Shown here piece after piece: positions 34,340 through 44,694 of a stretch of 64,000 nt of DNA (its first letter is position 1; each line of letters begins with the position of its first letter). A program made the translations under genes and the position numbers. The DNA lies in NCBI GenBank assembly GCA_902805475.1, contig CADCSX010000011.1, positions 124,001-188,000 of the forward strand, read 5' to 3'. The notes beneath the pieces were generated by a model. That model saw only the letters and a list, made by a program, of their open reading frames with translations, ran no database searches and had not been told where the DNA came from. The DNA is from Entonaema liquescens (Eukaryota; Ascomycota; Sordariomycetes; Xylariales; Xylariaceae).

Positions 34340-35213
34340 CTTAATAAGGTCGACTAACCATGTTAAGTAATATAAAATGACAGAGGAGAGATCGCGTACT
34401 TAATCTGGTGCTTAGACCATACTCCGGACTCAACACCAGGAACCAATCTTTTACATACCCGCTCGTCCCGCACGTCAAAGCTTGATATTATCCCATCAGC
34501 AACCCGCTGATTGGTAATGTGTATCAAAGAGCTACGTACCGACTGAGCGAAGATCTTAATCCAGGCAAGCCACATGCACTAGCTTATCCTCGGTACCAAA
34601 AATCACCCTCGGCGAAGCACACTGTGCCTAGATATAGATATTTGTTCAGCTATAGGTGGCGCTGATGGTTTTGGTATTATGTGCGATCTTCAGATGAAAG
34701 CATTGGCCGATCAATCTGTCCTCTCTGATAATTGGGTTCTGATCTTATCCTATCGTGCCTGGCAACTCCCTGCACTGCCTTCCACTAAGATTTCTTCGAG
34801 TTATATTGGTCTATCTTTGTCTTAAGGTTGTCGGCCATGGAGCAATCCCAAGCTAGCTTCCACTCGCCGTTTCTTCCATGGCTAAATCTGTGGAACGGTT
34901 GGGGAACCTGGGCTTGGATCATGTAACACAAGTCCTTCCATCTTCGCGGCCTTGTCAAGAACGTAGAAGTATTCGAAGCACGTCTGAACGTCATTCGCTC
35001 CGAGTGCTTGCTTATTATGTCTTACTCACACCTTAATGTCTCGTTCGAGGAGGTGGTAAGGACGTAAAAGCACCATGGATAGATATATACCCAGTCTACT
35101 CGATTCATGGCACCGGCTACGCTCTATATACGTCTTATGCTTCCTGTTTCGAGACCAAAGAGACTACCCACATTGGTAATACATACCCAACGAGAACCCC
35201 TCGACTACCTACC
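34340..35213. other. Intergenic
   Basis: No supported coding region, RNA or repeat. The short open frames on the minus strand (34363-34575, 34785-34994) lack coding character. Confidence 0.5.
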
Positions 35214-36035
35214 ATGGCAATTTATCATATACTAGTTCGGAATTATCACTGGGCCCATCAAAACATCGTCGTTCAATCCCCTATTCTTAGTCTTGGCTCG
35301 CCTGCACCAGCCCTGATAATCCGACCTCTACAAGGCGTCAACCAAAACGAGCCTCGGATAGTTAGTAGTGTTTCTGACCTGACCGATGACATCTTGGGGG
35401 ATGAGTATCAGGCTGAAGCACATGGTGTATTCATCTCAGCGGATTCACATAATATTGGTCACTTTCCCATCTGGGTAACTGTTCATGGCCACGAGTATAG
35501 GAATAACGAAATCTACGCGGCAAACTTAACAACATTGAAAGCTTCCAATATTGCTATAGCACGAGTTTGCTGGGTCCCCTACTTGGAAGCTCCTGATGGT
35601 AACCTGTATACGATTATTGGTGCCCCGCGGAAGACCTTTGGAACAACACGGGTTTTAACAGTTGTCCAGCCTCTCGGGTTTCCAAAGGAGTCCAGGTTAG
35701 CTCTCGTCGACCCAGCTGAACTTAATAACTACAAGAAGATTGGGGATGATCAAAAAAGGAATCTATTCGAAGTTCAACGCACGGCTATGCGAAGAAATTG
35801 TAGGCCGTCGCCGCTCCTTTTAAACGCCTTTCGAGTATTCTCTTCACCTTATAGACATGATCATGGCCGGCTTACGTTAGAAGAGATCATAGAAGAGGAT
35901 CTTGAGGTTCCCCGGTCTTCTAATTCCGAGTGCAGTTCTCAAGCCCTCTCTGATAGCTCGGACGACGATGATTATTCCTATACTAGACCTACTTATGCTT
36001 CAATAGTGGACCCTAAGAGCGTAGGTCTCCTCTAA
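35214..36035 (+). CDS. Hypothetical protein, 273 residues, acidic C-terminus
   Basis: I do not recognise the family. Single exon with a clear ATG context (ACCATGG). The N-terminal 180 residues look like a mixed beta-rich domain (MAIYHILVRNYHWAHQNIVV, GHFPIWVTVHGHEYRNNEIY, IAIARVCWVPYLEAPDGNLY) without signal peptide or membrane segment. A basic patch (QRTAMRRNCRPSP) leads to an acidic Ser/Asp/Glu-rich tail (TLEEIIEEDLEVPRSS, SDSSDDDDYSY). The length, the lack of repeats and the domain-plus-disordered-tail layout suggest a real gene. It could be lineage-specific. Confidence 0.55.
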   Translation: MAIYHILVRNYHWAHQNIVVQSPILSLGSPAPALIIRPLQGVNQNEPRIVSSVSDLTDDILGDEYQAEAHGVFISADSHNIGHFPIWVTVHGHEYRNNEIYAANLTTLKASNIAIARVCWVPYLEAPDGNLYTIIGAPRKTFGTTRVLTVVQPLGFPKESRLALVDPAELNNYKKIGDDQKRNLFEVQRTAMRRNCRPSPLLLNAFRVFSSPYRHDHGRLTLEEIIEEDLEVPRSSNSECSSQALSDSSDDDDYSYTRPTYASIVDPKSVGLL

Positions 36036-37143
36036 TTACCAGCTGTCATCTTCCAGCGCAAGGAAACATGTGTCAAGGTGTTGACATACTTAGCAGCGCC
36101 CCTATACCTGCGATTGTAAATACGCTGAGCTTCGCCCTACATGTTTCAACCCTCGCCCAAGCCATCGACACGTTACGGATGATGAATGTTCTCTGGGCTC
36201 AAGTCACATAAAACACTGCATATATGCGGACCACACACCAACGGAATGCCTCATCTCCAGTTCGAATGAGCAACACGAATGTTGTATCCCAGTCCCCGTG
36301 TGGCAGAAAATACAGCCGCAATTCGAGGGGTGTTTTGGAGAGTCTTCCTGTCTCGAGGATTATCTCATGTCCAAACAGTCAGACATGGTCAGAAACGAAG
36401 CCCTCGGCTCTATCGATTTCGAACCGATCATTACCGACTTTTCGATCGTGGATTCTCTATTTTAAATTCGTTCAATAATACGATCGGCTCTTGTCCGCCG
36501 TAACAACAACCCGAGCGCCATGAACGGACCTTAAGTGTCCGGCCCAAGCGTCGTCCTCATAATTGTCCAAGAACCGACCCCGGGTCTCCATGCGGGTCTT
36601 GGGGAAATTTTGGCTTGTTGGATATGGTACTTTAGCCACGCGTTCTTACATCCGCGAAGATGCTGCAGACGTTGTACATAGCGATGTTATTGTAGCCTAG
36701 CATTCATCTACAAGGAGGTTAGCGCTGTATTTTCCTGTTAAATCGCCATACACGTTTAATATAAACATCATAGCGTTCTATATAACTTGACAACTGGTCC
36801 TAAATCTTGATAACTTACGTACTTCGTAAGACTTAATGACGCTATACTCACTGTTGCCTGCGCCTATATTTATAGGCTAGTGAGAAGCTAGGTACCACTC
36901 CCATATAAAACTGAACCCTATTAGAAGCTCGTATGTACGAAGGAATCCCACCCGTAAAGTTGGTAGCACTGTTCTCTACTCCTACCCACCTATCTCCACT
37001 TAGATGCCCTAGTCTAGCACCGGTATATGACTCTATCTTCGTCTATCCCACTTTTTGCTGCTCCAAATTACAATACGATATATACAAATTTTGCACAGTA
37101 TAAGTTCATCAAGCGAGGCAACAATTAATTCTTCCCGCTTCAA
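36036..37143. other. Intergenic upstream of the tRNA gene
   Basis: Two overlapping open frames of 74-84 codons at 36224-36503 have no recognisable product. They might be a decayed gene but cannot be supported. I see nothing else. Confidence 0.4.
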
Positions 37144-37217
37144 GGTCGGATGGTGTAGTTGGTTATCACGTCAGTCTAACACACTGAAGGTCCCCAGTTC
37201 GAGCCTGGGTTCGATCA
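37144..37217 (+). tRNA. tRNA-Val (anticodon AAC)
   Basis: The 74-base cloverleaf has no intron. The acceptor stem is GGTCGGA with TTCGATC and discriminator A. The anticodon stem-loop is TCAGT-CTAACAC-ACTGA with anticodon AAC at positions 34-36. The T arm is CCCAG-TTCGAGC-CTGGG. It aligns closely with yeast tRNA-Val(AAC). The internal B box is GTTCGAGCC. CCA is not encoded, as in eukaryotes. Confidence 0.93.
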
Positions 37218-37869
37218 TTTCTTCTACAGACTTTCTCCATTGATAGTCGTCTTTTCTTTTTGGAAAACTCTAGTATACATCTGAGGTTACATTACCTTAC
37301 GTGGTGTGGAATTGTTCGTTGCATTCATTTGCTGCTTTAATGTTGAACCTTGTTCTTTTTCGTTTTCGTTTGTCACATTTTGTCTTCGCCTATCAGTTTG
37401 ATAGAAAAATAGTTTGTGTCATATGATATGATTCGTCAATTAGAAGTTACATAGGAGCCAATCAGATTTGAGGTGGATGTTAATGCCGGATTGGACGGTC
37501 CAAAATAATTCATGAAGGTCACAATGGTGAGAGTAGGTTGATTGATGGTGAAGGATTATTTAGTAGTCTAATTGATTCTCATGCTGACATGTTTCCATGT
37601 CTATGGTGTATCCTAATAGTACCTAACTTCTTACATGATAAGAAAACAATGCCCCGATTTATGACTATGGCATGTTGCCTCGACATAGTCAACGAATACA
37701 AATGTATATAATAAGTTCGATAGCTCGCGGCGAGTCTGATGGCCTGCCAGTGTCGCTTATACCCCAACTCAGGGGTTTCTGTAGTTCGCTTGACTCCTGC
37801 TTTGCTTTATCATCGGTTATGATTAAAACTTTCATCAGAAACATCCTGTAGTTATAAATATACAGAACT
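37218..37869. other. Intergenic, tRNA 3' flank and pantothenate kinase 3' side
   Basis: T-rich sequence (TTTTCTTTTT near 37252-37261) follows the tRNA and can serve as a Pol III terminator. Nothing else was recognised. Confidence 0.5.
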
Positions 37870-39486
37870 CTATGATATCGCATTCTCTTCTGCATGGCCC
37901 TTTACACGTGCTTCTAGTCCCTCCCCCTTTTCGAAACTTCCTCTTCGGCCCCAGTTCCGGGGCTGGTGTTTAAGAAACGCGCCTACAGCACCTAAATATC
38001 CTTCGTGGCGTAGGAAATATGCCTGCTTCTGGCCTTTACTCCAGAATTTAATAGCGTAGCTTAGTGTATTCATAGTTTGCGGGTGGCCGCGGATGAACGA
38101 TCCGCCAAAGTAGATGCGCGATAGGCCGTGTACTTGCGACTGCAGGTATGCAATCTGTCCAATGTTATTACTAATTGCGTATAACAAGGAGCGTGAAATA
38201 TCAGCGCTAGAGAAACGTGACATCGCTAATTCGCTTGCTCTCGAGGATGTGGGACGGTGCTGTTGTCCCTGTGAAGAATTCACCGCTGAAGACTTCTGTT
38301 CGGAGCTCTTCTGCTGCTGTTGTCGGTTTTGATCATCGCCGTTTGAAAGTCCGCCCATGTCCTCGGCCTCGTTCTCTGCTTCTCGCTTCATACGGAATAC
38401 TTTACCAAACGAACTGGCGATCGTGGTGCTTTTAACCCAATTTTACCGTAATCTGTACCGTAGATATCGCCAACTAGCATATCTACTTTTGCGTTGTCGC
38501 CATGCGCTGCCATGTCTAGCATTTCGTCAAACGATTCGGCGGGGGTAAGAAGAGATAGAATGCCCCAAAGGGTACCTCCACCGAGTGAGGTACCGCCTAC
38601 TCGCTCGTAGGTCCGCGGGCCAGATACCTTAAGAATACTGACACCAGACCCTATATTTACGAGCATGTAGGGGTAAATATTAGCGTTGGGCGACGCGAAG
38701 TGCATAGGATCTGTCTCGGAATATGTAAAGACTTCGCGGGGTATTTCAGTTATAAAGAAATCGAGTCCTGTCGCGACGACGCGCAGATCAGTCTCTGTCA
38801 CATTTAGGGCTGGCGCATTTAGGACTAACCAATAATTAAACATTCCATTTCGTCTTCTCGTAAAACATCGACACCAAGTCGTTGGCGGATTCTGTCGTAG
38901 TACTTGTAAGCACCACCTCCTGTCGCCATTACGCATAATTCGCCAGGCTTGGAGCCATTGAGAGCTAGTTGCTTGTCTTGTAGGTGTCGCATAAGCTCAA
39001 TACAGTCGTCGATACGATCGGTTTCGAAAGATTGAAAATTGAGTCGACCGCCGGGATCAGTCGAATGCGCCTCGCGGGAGAAATAGACCAGCTTAGCAAG
39101 CGAGCCACCGATCTAGAATATGGAATTGCGCATTTAGCTCCTCGAACCCAGTCGCAAACTCTAGGTCACATAGAGAGGCCTACATCAACAGCGATATGGC
39201 TAACAACAGCCGTATGGTTAGGAAGCCGAATATCTTTTGTTTCGTGATAACTACTGCCACCAGACCCCGAGGGATTAGCGGGAGTGCCTGGCTGTTCGGG
39301 CGTATCAACAATGAATGCGCCCTTCACGTTTATGCGGACGGAGCCGGGATGTATGATAGTACTATCGATCTCGGCCGTACTCGTCATGGTGCGTGGTCTT
39401 CCAGAGGGCTGTTGCGCCGCATCTGTTTTCCCGTCGCGCAGGCCATCTACGATGGTGGCATCAGCCTGATAGGTATCTCCGGACAT
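37870..39486 (-). CDS. cab1: Pantothenate kinase (type II, eukaryotic PanK)
   Basis: Catalyses ATP-dependent phosphorylation of pantothenate, the first and controlling step of coenzyme A synthesis, in the cytosol. Exons are 39486-39184, 39112-38830 and 38767-37870; introns 39113-39183 and 38768-38829. Motifs in order: HIAVDIGGSLAKLVYFSRE (ATP-binding), CVMATGGGAYKYYDRIRQRL, EMECLIIGLDFFITEIPREV, NIYPYMLVNIGSGVSILKVS, RVGGTSLGGGTLWGILSLL, DIYGTDYGKIGLK, then STTIASSFGKVF, a Gln/Ser-rich insert and the C-terminal lobe with FGGSFIRGHPQTMNTLSYAI. The frame breaks between GKIGLK and STTIASSF. Exons sum to 3n+2, and one more base in the T4 run at 38430-38433 (+ strand) restores 494 residues. Assembly error is likelier than loss of an essential enzyme. 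Confidence 0.93.
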
Positions 39487-40412
39487 GATATCTCGTGGTT
39501 TCGGGGTGGGTCTATCGAGTAGACGGCAAGGCGGGGAGAGAGGGGCGGTATCGCAAAGATAAAATGATGATCAAAGCTTCTGTTGGCTCAGAAGCCTATA
39601 AATTGAAGTAGATCAGGGAGGCATGAATTCAGGAAGGAATTCAGGAATAAACTTAGGAACTTGTCTCAGTAGAATATTGATGAAAACAAGCTTATGCGAC
39701 GAGAACATTTGAATTAGCGCTCTGATTTGTGCTTGGATGTGTGCTCACTCGCTCAAAATGTCAGAATGTACCGCGGAACGGAGAAAGGAGTCAGAGCCAA
39801 GACAGCCTCAAAAGAAGCGCGAATTGGTTTTTTGGTGGGACAAGATGGCATGGATACGCACGGATGGCATGGGATCAAGTGGAAGTAGAAGACTAATAAA
39901 AGAGAAACGGATGTTCAACAAATATGATTGACCAGTTCGGCCTTTTGTTACCCCACAGCTATCACAGTAGGTACAGTAGGTAGTATGTCATTCTTATATC
40001 TTATCGATAGTACGGATTAACCTAGTAGCTTGTGGTTTTGTGTGGTGTGTTTTGCGTGTTCTGACTTCCTACCTGAGCTAAGCTGCTAGGTTTAGGTATG
40101 TATTGTACTTGCCCCTCAACAAGCCCCTCCAAAACCCTACGTGCGGCCGCAGTAACCACCCCACGGTGTAACATGCCAACCCGCGGCCTCAGCCGCTGTG
40201 TCTACCCGAGGTACTGCTTGTAGGTACATGTACTAATATTGGCGTATCAGGGAAACTCAAAACGTGAAACCCAAAACGTGAAACCTCCGCAGCATATCGG
40301 AATAAGCTTTATGTACCCCTTGATAACACATTTCCTAAGAACCTTCTATATCTAATACTAAAGCCCAAACATACACGGTAAGGAGACACGAATCTAAAAA
40401 TATGCCCAACTT
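39487..40412. other. Intergenic, pantothenate kinase promoter side
   Basis: This region holds the promoter of the pantothenate kinase gene and the 3' flank of the RGS gene. GAATTCAGGAAGGAATTCAG near 39624-39645 is a short direct repeat. No gene was recognised. Confidence 0.5.
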
Positions 40413-41862
40413 TTAGAAGAACCGTCCAGCTGGAACCGCCACAAAAATAGCTGTTAGCACACCAGCACCTAACAGCGCAGCCAGTAGCGACTGTACAAAT
40501 ATGACATCCTGTATCTGTCTGAGCGCCGGCTCTTGGATCCAAATCTCGCGATCAAATACCTTGCGCACCAGTCCGCGGCGCTCATACCTCACCACCCACG
40601 GTTCATCCTCGTAGCTATTAGTAGACCCGAACGAGTCGAAGCTGTTATTCTCCTTAGCCTCTCTACTCTGGTCTTCCAGTTCTGACTCCTCGGAGTCGAA
40701 GAGTTCCCATGGCCGCACGTGTCGGTGGTGTAATCCGTGCAGGACAACGCACATCCCTTTGTACGCTGCAATCAGCGTCGCGATGCCCAGGACCCAGGGT
40801 ATTGCGAACAGGGCGCGCCAGCCGCGTCCTGCGGAACTGAGCGTAAGTATTATCGCGCCTATCGTAGCGCAGAGAATGGTGCCGACGCCTAGGCTTCGGG
40901 CAAACGTCACCCGTGCTGGGTTACCGTTGCAGATGCTCCAGCGGATGAAGTTTGGGTGCGCTTGTCTCCGAAGCGTATCCTCTATACTTCTAGCAATGGT
41001 ACGGAACGCCGATGGGTGTGTTGTGTATGCGACGGCTTGTACAACGCTCTTTTGCTCTCGGCTTGAAAGGTTTAGTTGTCTCGGTGCATCGTCTGCGATA
41101 TATGTCGAGATCACACGGTTAATCTCGGCTCTAAACGGTTGGATGGTGACTAGTTAGGTATTAGTAGTGATACGTATGTTAAGACTAGGTTCTACTAGAT
41201 GCGACATACATGGCTGTGTAGCTCCGGCAGCCCTGAAAGCATCGCGAGGTTGCGAGCAATAGCCAGCAGTCCGTGAACTTGATAGAATGGAAGGAGTATC
41301 CTTTACACTAGGTGTAGAAGGGGTGTCGAAAAGGGGTCTCTATTCTCCAATACTATGTCTGTTGCTTCTTTCTCAAAATCTGTACCTCTGAAGATAGCAA
41401 CGGCTTTAGGCTCTCTTCTCATTTTTTCCACGGTATCCTTTTGGATTTTAGCAGTCACCTCATCATCCATCGCTTGTGTCCACTCTGGAGAGAGCTTTAT
41501 GTCTGAAGTATTTGCTTCGTCAAACCGTCTTACGTAGTCGCGGTACCATAGGAAGAATTGTAAGTTCTCGGCCGAGTGCTCTATGTAGAGCAGGTAATTC
41601 ATAAAATCGCGTATGGTGCATGGCTGTAAGATACGGCTTTGTTAATACATGTAGCGGGATAACTCTGGGTTGAATTACTCACTGGGCAAGTTCCTCCGCT
41701 CATGATTCTGTCAAAAGTGAGGGCATTGGGTATCCCAGACGAAGAACCGACCTGACCTGATTTTAGTGAAGCATCGCTGCTCTCACACATGTTCTTGTTT
41801 GACATGAGCTTCTCCTTACTGACGTACGCTGGCCGCCGATACTTAAGCGAGAAAATACCCAT
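40413..41862 (-). CDS. RGS-domain membrane protein, G-protein signalling regulator
   Basis: Probable regulator of G-protein signalling that speeds GTP hydrolysis on G-alpha. Exons are 41862-41683, 41623-41210 and 41149-40413; introns 41624-41682 and 41150-41209. The ATG at 41862 gives MGIFSLKYRRPAY; the longer frame upstream depends on a TTG. The split RGS box holds NALTFDRIMSGGTCPP, CTIRDFMNYLLYIEHSAENL, QFFLWYRDYVRRF and, after a Ser/Thr/Pro linker, EINRVISTYI and PSAFRTIARSIEDTLRRQAH. Two hydrophobic stretches follow (about 290-345: TILCATIGAIILTL, FAIPWVLGIATLIAAY) and a final helix near the C-terminus (VIFVQSLLAALLGAGVLTA). The frame breaks in the linker: one extra base in the G4 run at 41320-41323 joins NRDPFSTP to PSTPSVKDTPS, giving 443 residues. 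Confidence 0.88.
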
Positions 41863-44095
41863 ACTGAAAGCAATGATCGGTGGCAAGGGTGAAGCTTCTT
41901 TTTCGATATAAAACTGACCTTCGTGGAAGCAATCACCAGGTATATCCGCTAGCTATCCAACACAAATGAGAGAGTATATAAGGCCTTAAGTATAACTGGT
42001 TTGAGAGAAAGATTTTGAAGAGATATCACCGGGGCTTGTCTCCTATCTGGACTTGAGATAGATAGAGTGACTAGCTTGGAGGCCAGGTGCTGTCTTACAT
42101 CTACGGCCAGGTGCGTCCGAGAGAATGGGAGCCGACATATAATCCCGAAGCTTACGGCTACGTAGCCAGGAACAGCCAGCATAAACTAGACAGTAGCTTC
42201 AAGCCTAGTTTTGGCAAGGTTAGCTTTCCGAAAGATATACTGAGCTATCTAGACCACTAAACATATTTTCTCCTCGTCGTAACTTAATAATATATACGAC
42301 TCCCTTAGAACATATGAACCGGTATATAGTATATATGGCACTGATCTACCATTATACTGGGTTTTGGAATAATTTGGCTGATTGGATACCGTGTAGAGCA
42401 ACGACATGTTGTGAATCAAGTACACATCAACTTCCTATACAACTGTTTGCAGACCAGGCCTCCTACAAGCCCAACGTGGATGCTAACCTGGCTGGAGAGG
42501 TAGCATGCATAGGCGTGCCGGTAATAACTACTCGAGTTCGGCTAGCTATTAGGCTTCGGCAGGCTGAAGACGAATACTAACGGCTCGCTCATTGATTGGA
42601 CAAATGGCACTGGCAATGACTCGAATCAGCTTCGGGTCGCCGAGCCTAGAGCTCACTAAGAAGCGAGCCAGAATTCGGCTGACTAGTCTAATTGGACGAT
42701 GGGAATCAAGCTCTTCAGAGACCTATGTGAGACAAACGGTTTCGCGAACGCTTCCCGTGTTGACGGAGGGCTAGAAGCGGGTAGGAGAGATCAGAACTGT
42801 GCCATTTAACACGTCGTCTGAAGCCTTGCTCTTTGCGTAGAAAAATAGATATCCTAATATCTTTCCAATGAAATTCGAAACACCATAGCACGTCAGCTAA
42901 GTGTATATGGAGGTTATCTGCACAAAATAGAGAAGCACGAACAGGACCCCTAAGCTGTCCCCAGAGATCTGAGATATGCCTGCTGTCTCCACAATAGGAT
43001 CGACGATATAAAATCTACGAGATCGCTGCAGGGGTGGTGATGTCATGCGTATGGAGGTTTCTTGCCGCCACTAGATTGTTACTATCGAGGTTACTCTCAG
43101 CTTGCATTTTCAGCTCGTGGGGCTTCCTTCTACTAGCCCTCATTCTTAACATGCAGGGTTATATATCTTCCAGCTACTCGGTTAAGTTTAGTACCTGCCA
43201 TTGTATTGGGGCTGTCATTAGTCGAGACGAGCTGTGACAATCAGTTGTGATGAATCATGTCTCATTCACTGCTGTCAGGGTTTTGAAGTTCGCTACTGGG
43301 CCGGGAATTAGCACATAGAAGAGACGCTCTAGGGCAAAATCTGAAAAGGCCCCTGAATGTGCCTGGATGCCGAACTTAAAATACATATCATATGCCTTAT
43401 GGTCTAAAGTGTACCAAAAAGTAGATCGTGCGTAAAACGAGATAGTAAAGTTACTGGTAAAGAATAGGTACAGGTTCAACCTACACATAACTAAGCATCA
43501 TCTTGGTCTGGTCTAGGTATCCTCTTGCTTATTCGAATAGAACAAGAAAGCTCAGGCCTTTCTCAGAAAAAGAAATATACAACTTATTCTCGCGTGTTTT
43601 CTATCGTACGATATGTGCATGCGCCGCTCAGCCACCTGGACCGGTATTTTCAGTGTAAAACATGCGTATCGTTCCTGGATCAATCAGGTTGGCAGGGCCG
43701 GGCTTAGGGCTTGCGCCAGGGACGTTAACCTCCTAGGAGTACAGCACCGTGGCTTTGTTATCGGATGGATATCAATCAGCCATCAGTGAAAGATAGGGGG
43801 GAAAGCGACCTCAGGTTCTAAGCATAATTACAGTACGTGTTCTCATACTTCAACCTCTTCATTGACTTTGGGTTTTCAGAATCTGGTGGTCGCCTATTTT
43901 TTCCAATTGGCATTCCTAAACATTCGTGTGCAAGTAGATATATTGGCTGCTATCGCCAATTGCTATGTGACATATTGTTCGTACTCAATTCCCTAGACTA
44001 GGTAGTGATACATGGAAGAAAGTTAGTGTAGTAATACTGAACAAGAGTCAACTTTTCTAACATCCGTTACTACTCGCCCAAAGGCTACTTCTGCG
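41863..44095. other. Gene-poor intergenic region, possible relics
   Basis: This 2.2 kb stretch between two minus-strand genes holds only short open frames (up to 88 codons at 42314-42580) with no recognised product. It might hold decayed genes, but I found no motif to support one. No tandem repeat or palindrome of the TACCTAGGTA type is present. Confidence 0.4.
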
Positions 44096-44694
44096 TTACC
44101 AATGCTTCTCGGAGATGGAAACGGTATTCACATCTACTCCATCCTTATACCATCTCTCTTCATGGGTGATTTTAACATCGTTACCACTCACTGGAAAATA
44201 GCCAGTTAGCGAACATCTGTCCCCGGAGGAGAGCAAATTAGGAAGTGAACGTAACTTACTCTGACGCTTCCTCATCAGGCCATCGTCTGCGAAAGTCCAG
44301 TCTTCGAGCCCATACGTCCGCCACCACTGACCGTCGGCATCGTACCACTCGTACCAGAACTGTACGGCGATCTTATTGTCCGTGAAAGCGAAGAGTTCCT
44401 TGCGGAGCCGGTATCCTTGCTCGCGCTCCCATTTCTTTGTTAGGAATGCTTCGATTTCATCTCGACCCTGTATGAAGGTGTCCCTGTTCCGCCAGATGGA
44501 GTCTGGTGTGTAGGCCAGCTTCACCTTGGATGGGTCCCTTTTTGAGGGTCATGTTAGTGATAAAAGTCCGAAAAGGGGGGGATGGCCTATGCGCACTTAG
44601 TATTCCAAGCATCTTGAGCTGCCTTCACTTTGATCTGGGCAGTTTCCGCTGTGAAAGGCGGGTAAGGAGGCTTTCCCTTGTTGTCGCTTGCCAT
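44096..44694 (-). CDS. DUF1348 / NTF2-like small protein
   Basis: Member of the DUF1348 family, an NTF2-like fold found in bacteria and fungi; biochemical function not established. Exons are 44694-44597, 44537-44260 and 44190-44096, 156 residues, the family's usual length. Motifs: PPFTAETAQIKVKAAQDAWN, then KDPSKVKLAYTPDSIWRNRD, FIQGRDEIEAFLTKKWERE, YRLRKELFAFTDNKIAVQFW, YEWYDADGQWWRTYGLEDW, FADDGLMRKRQ and MSGNDVKITHEERWY. Introns are 44538-44596 and 44191-44259, the second with a GCTAAC branch. The gene is complete and undamaged. Its nearest neighbours by family are bacterial, so an old horizontal origin is possible but not shown here. Confidence 0.9.

Noticed and set aside
36224..36503. 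Overlapping 74-84 codon frames before the tRNA
   Set aside because: No recognisable product; stops in all frames upstream; possible relic only.
41863..41886. Extended N-terminus of the RGS protein
   Set aside because: Begins with TTG; MGIFSLKYRRPAY from the ATG at 41862 matches a normal start.
44096..44694. DUF1348 gene as a recent bacterial transfer
   Set aside because: It has two normal spliceosomal introns and base composition like its neighbours; only an ancient transfer could be argued.
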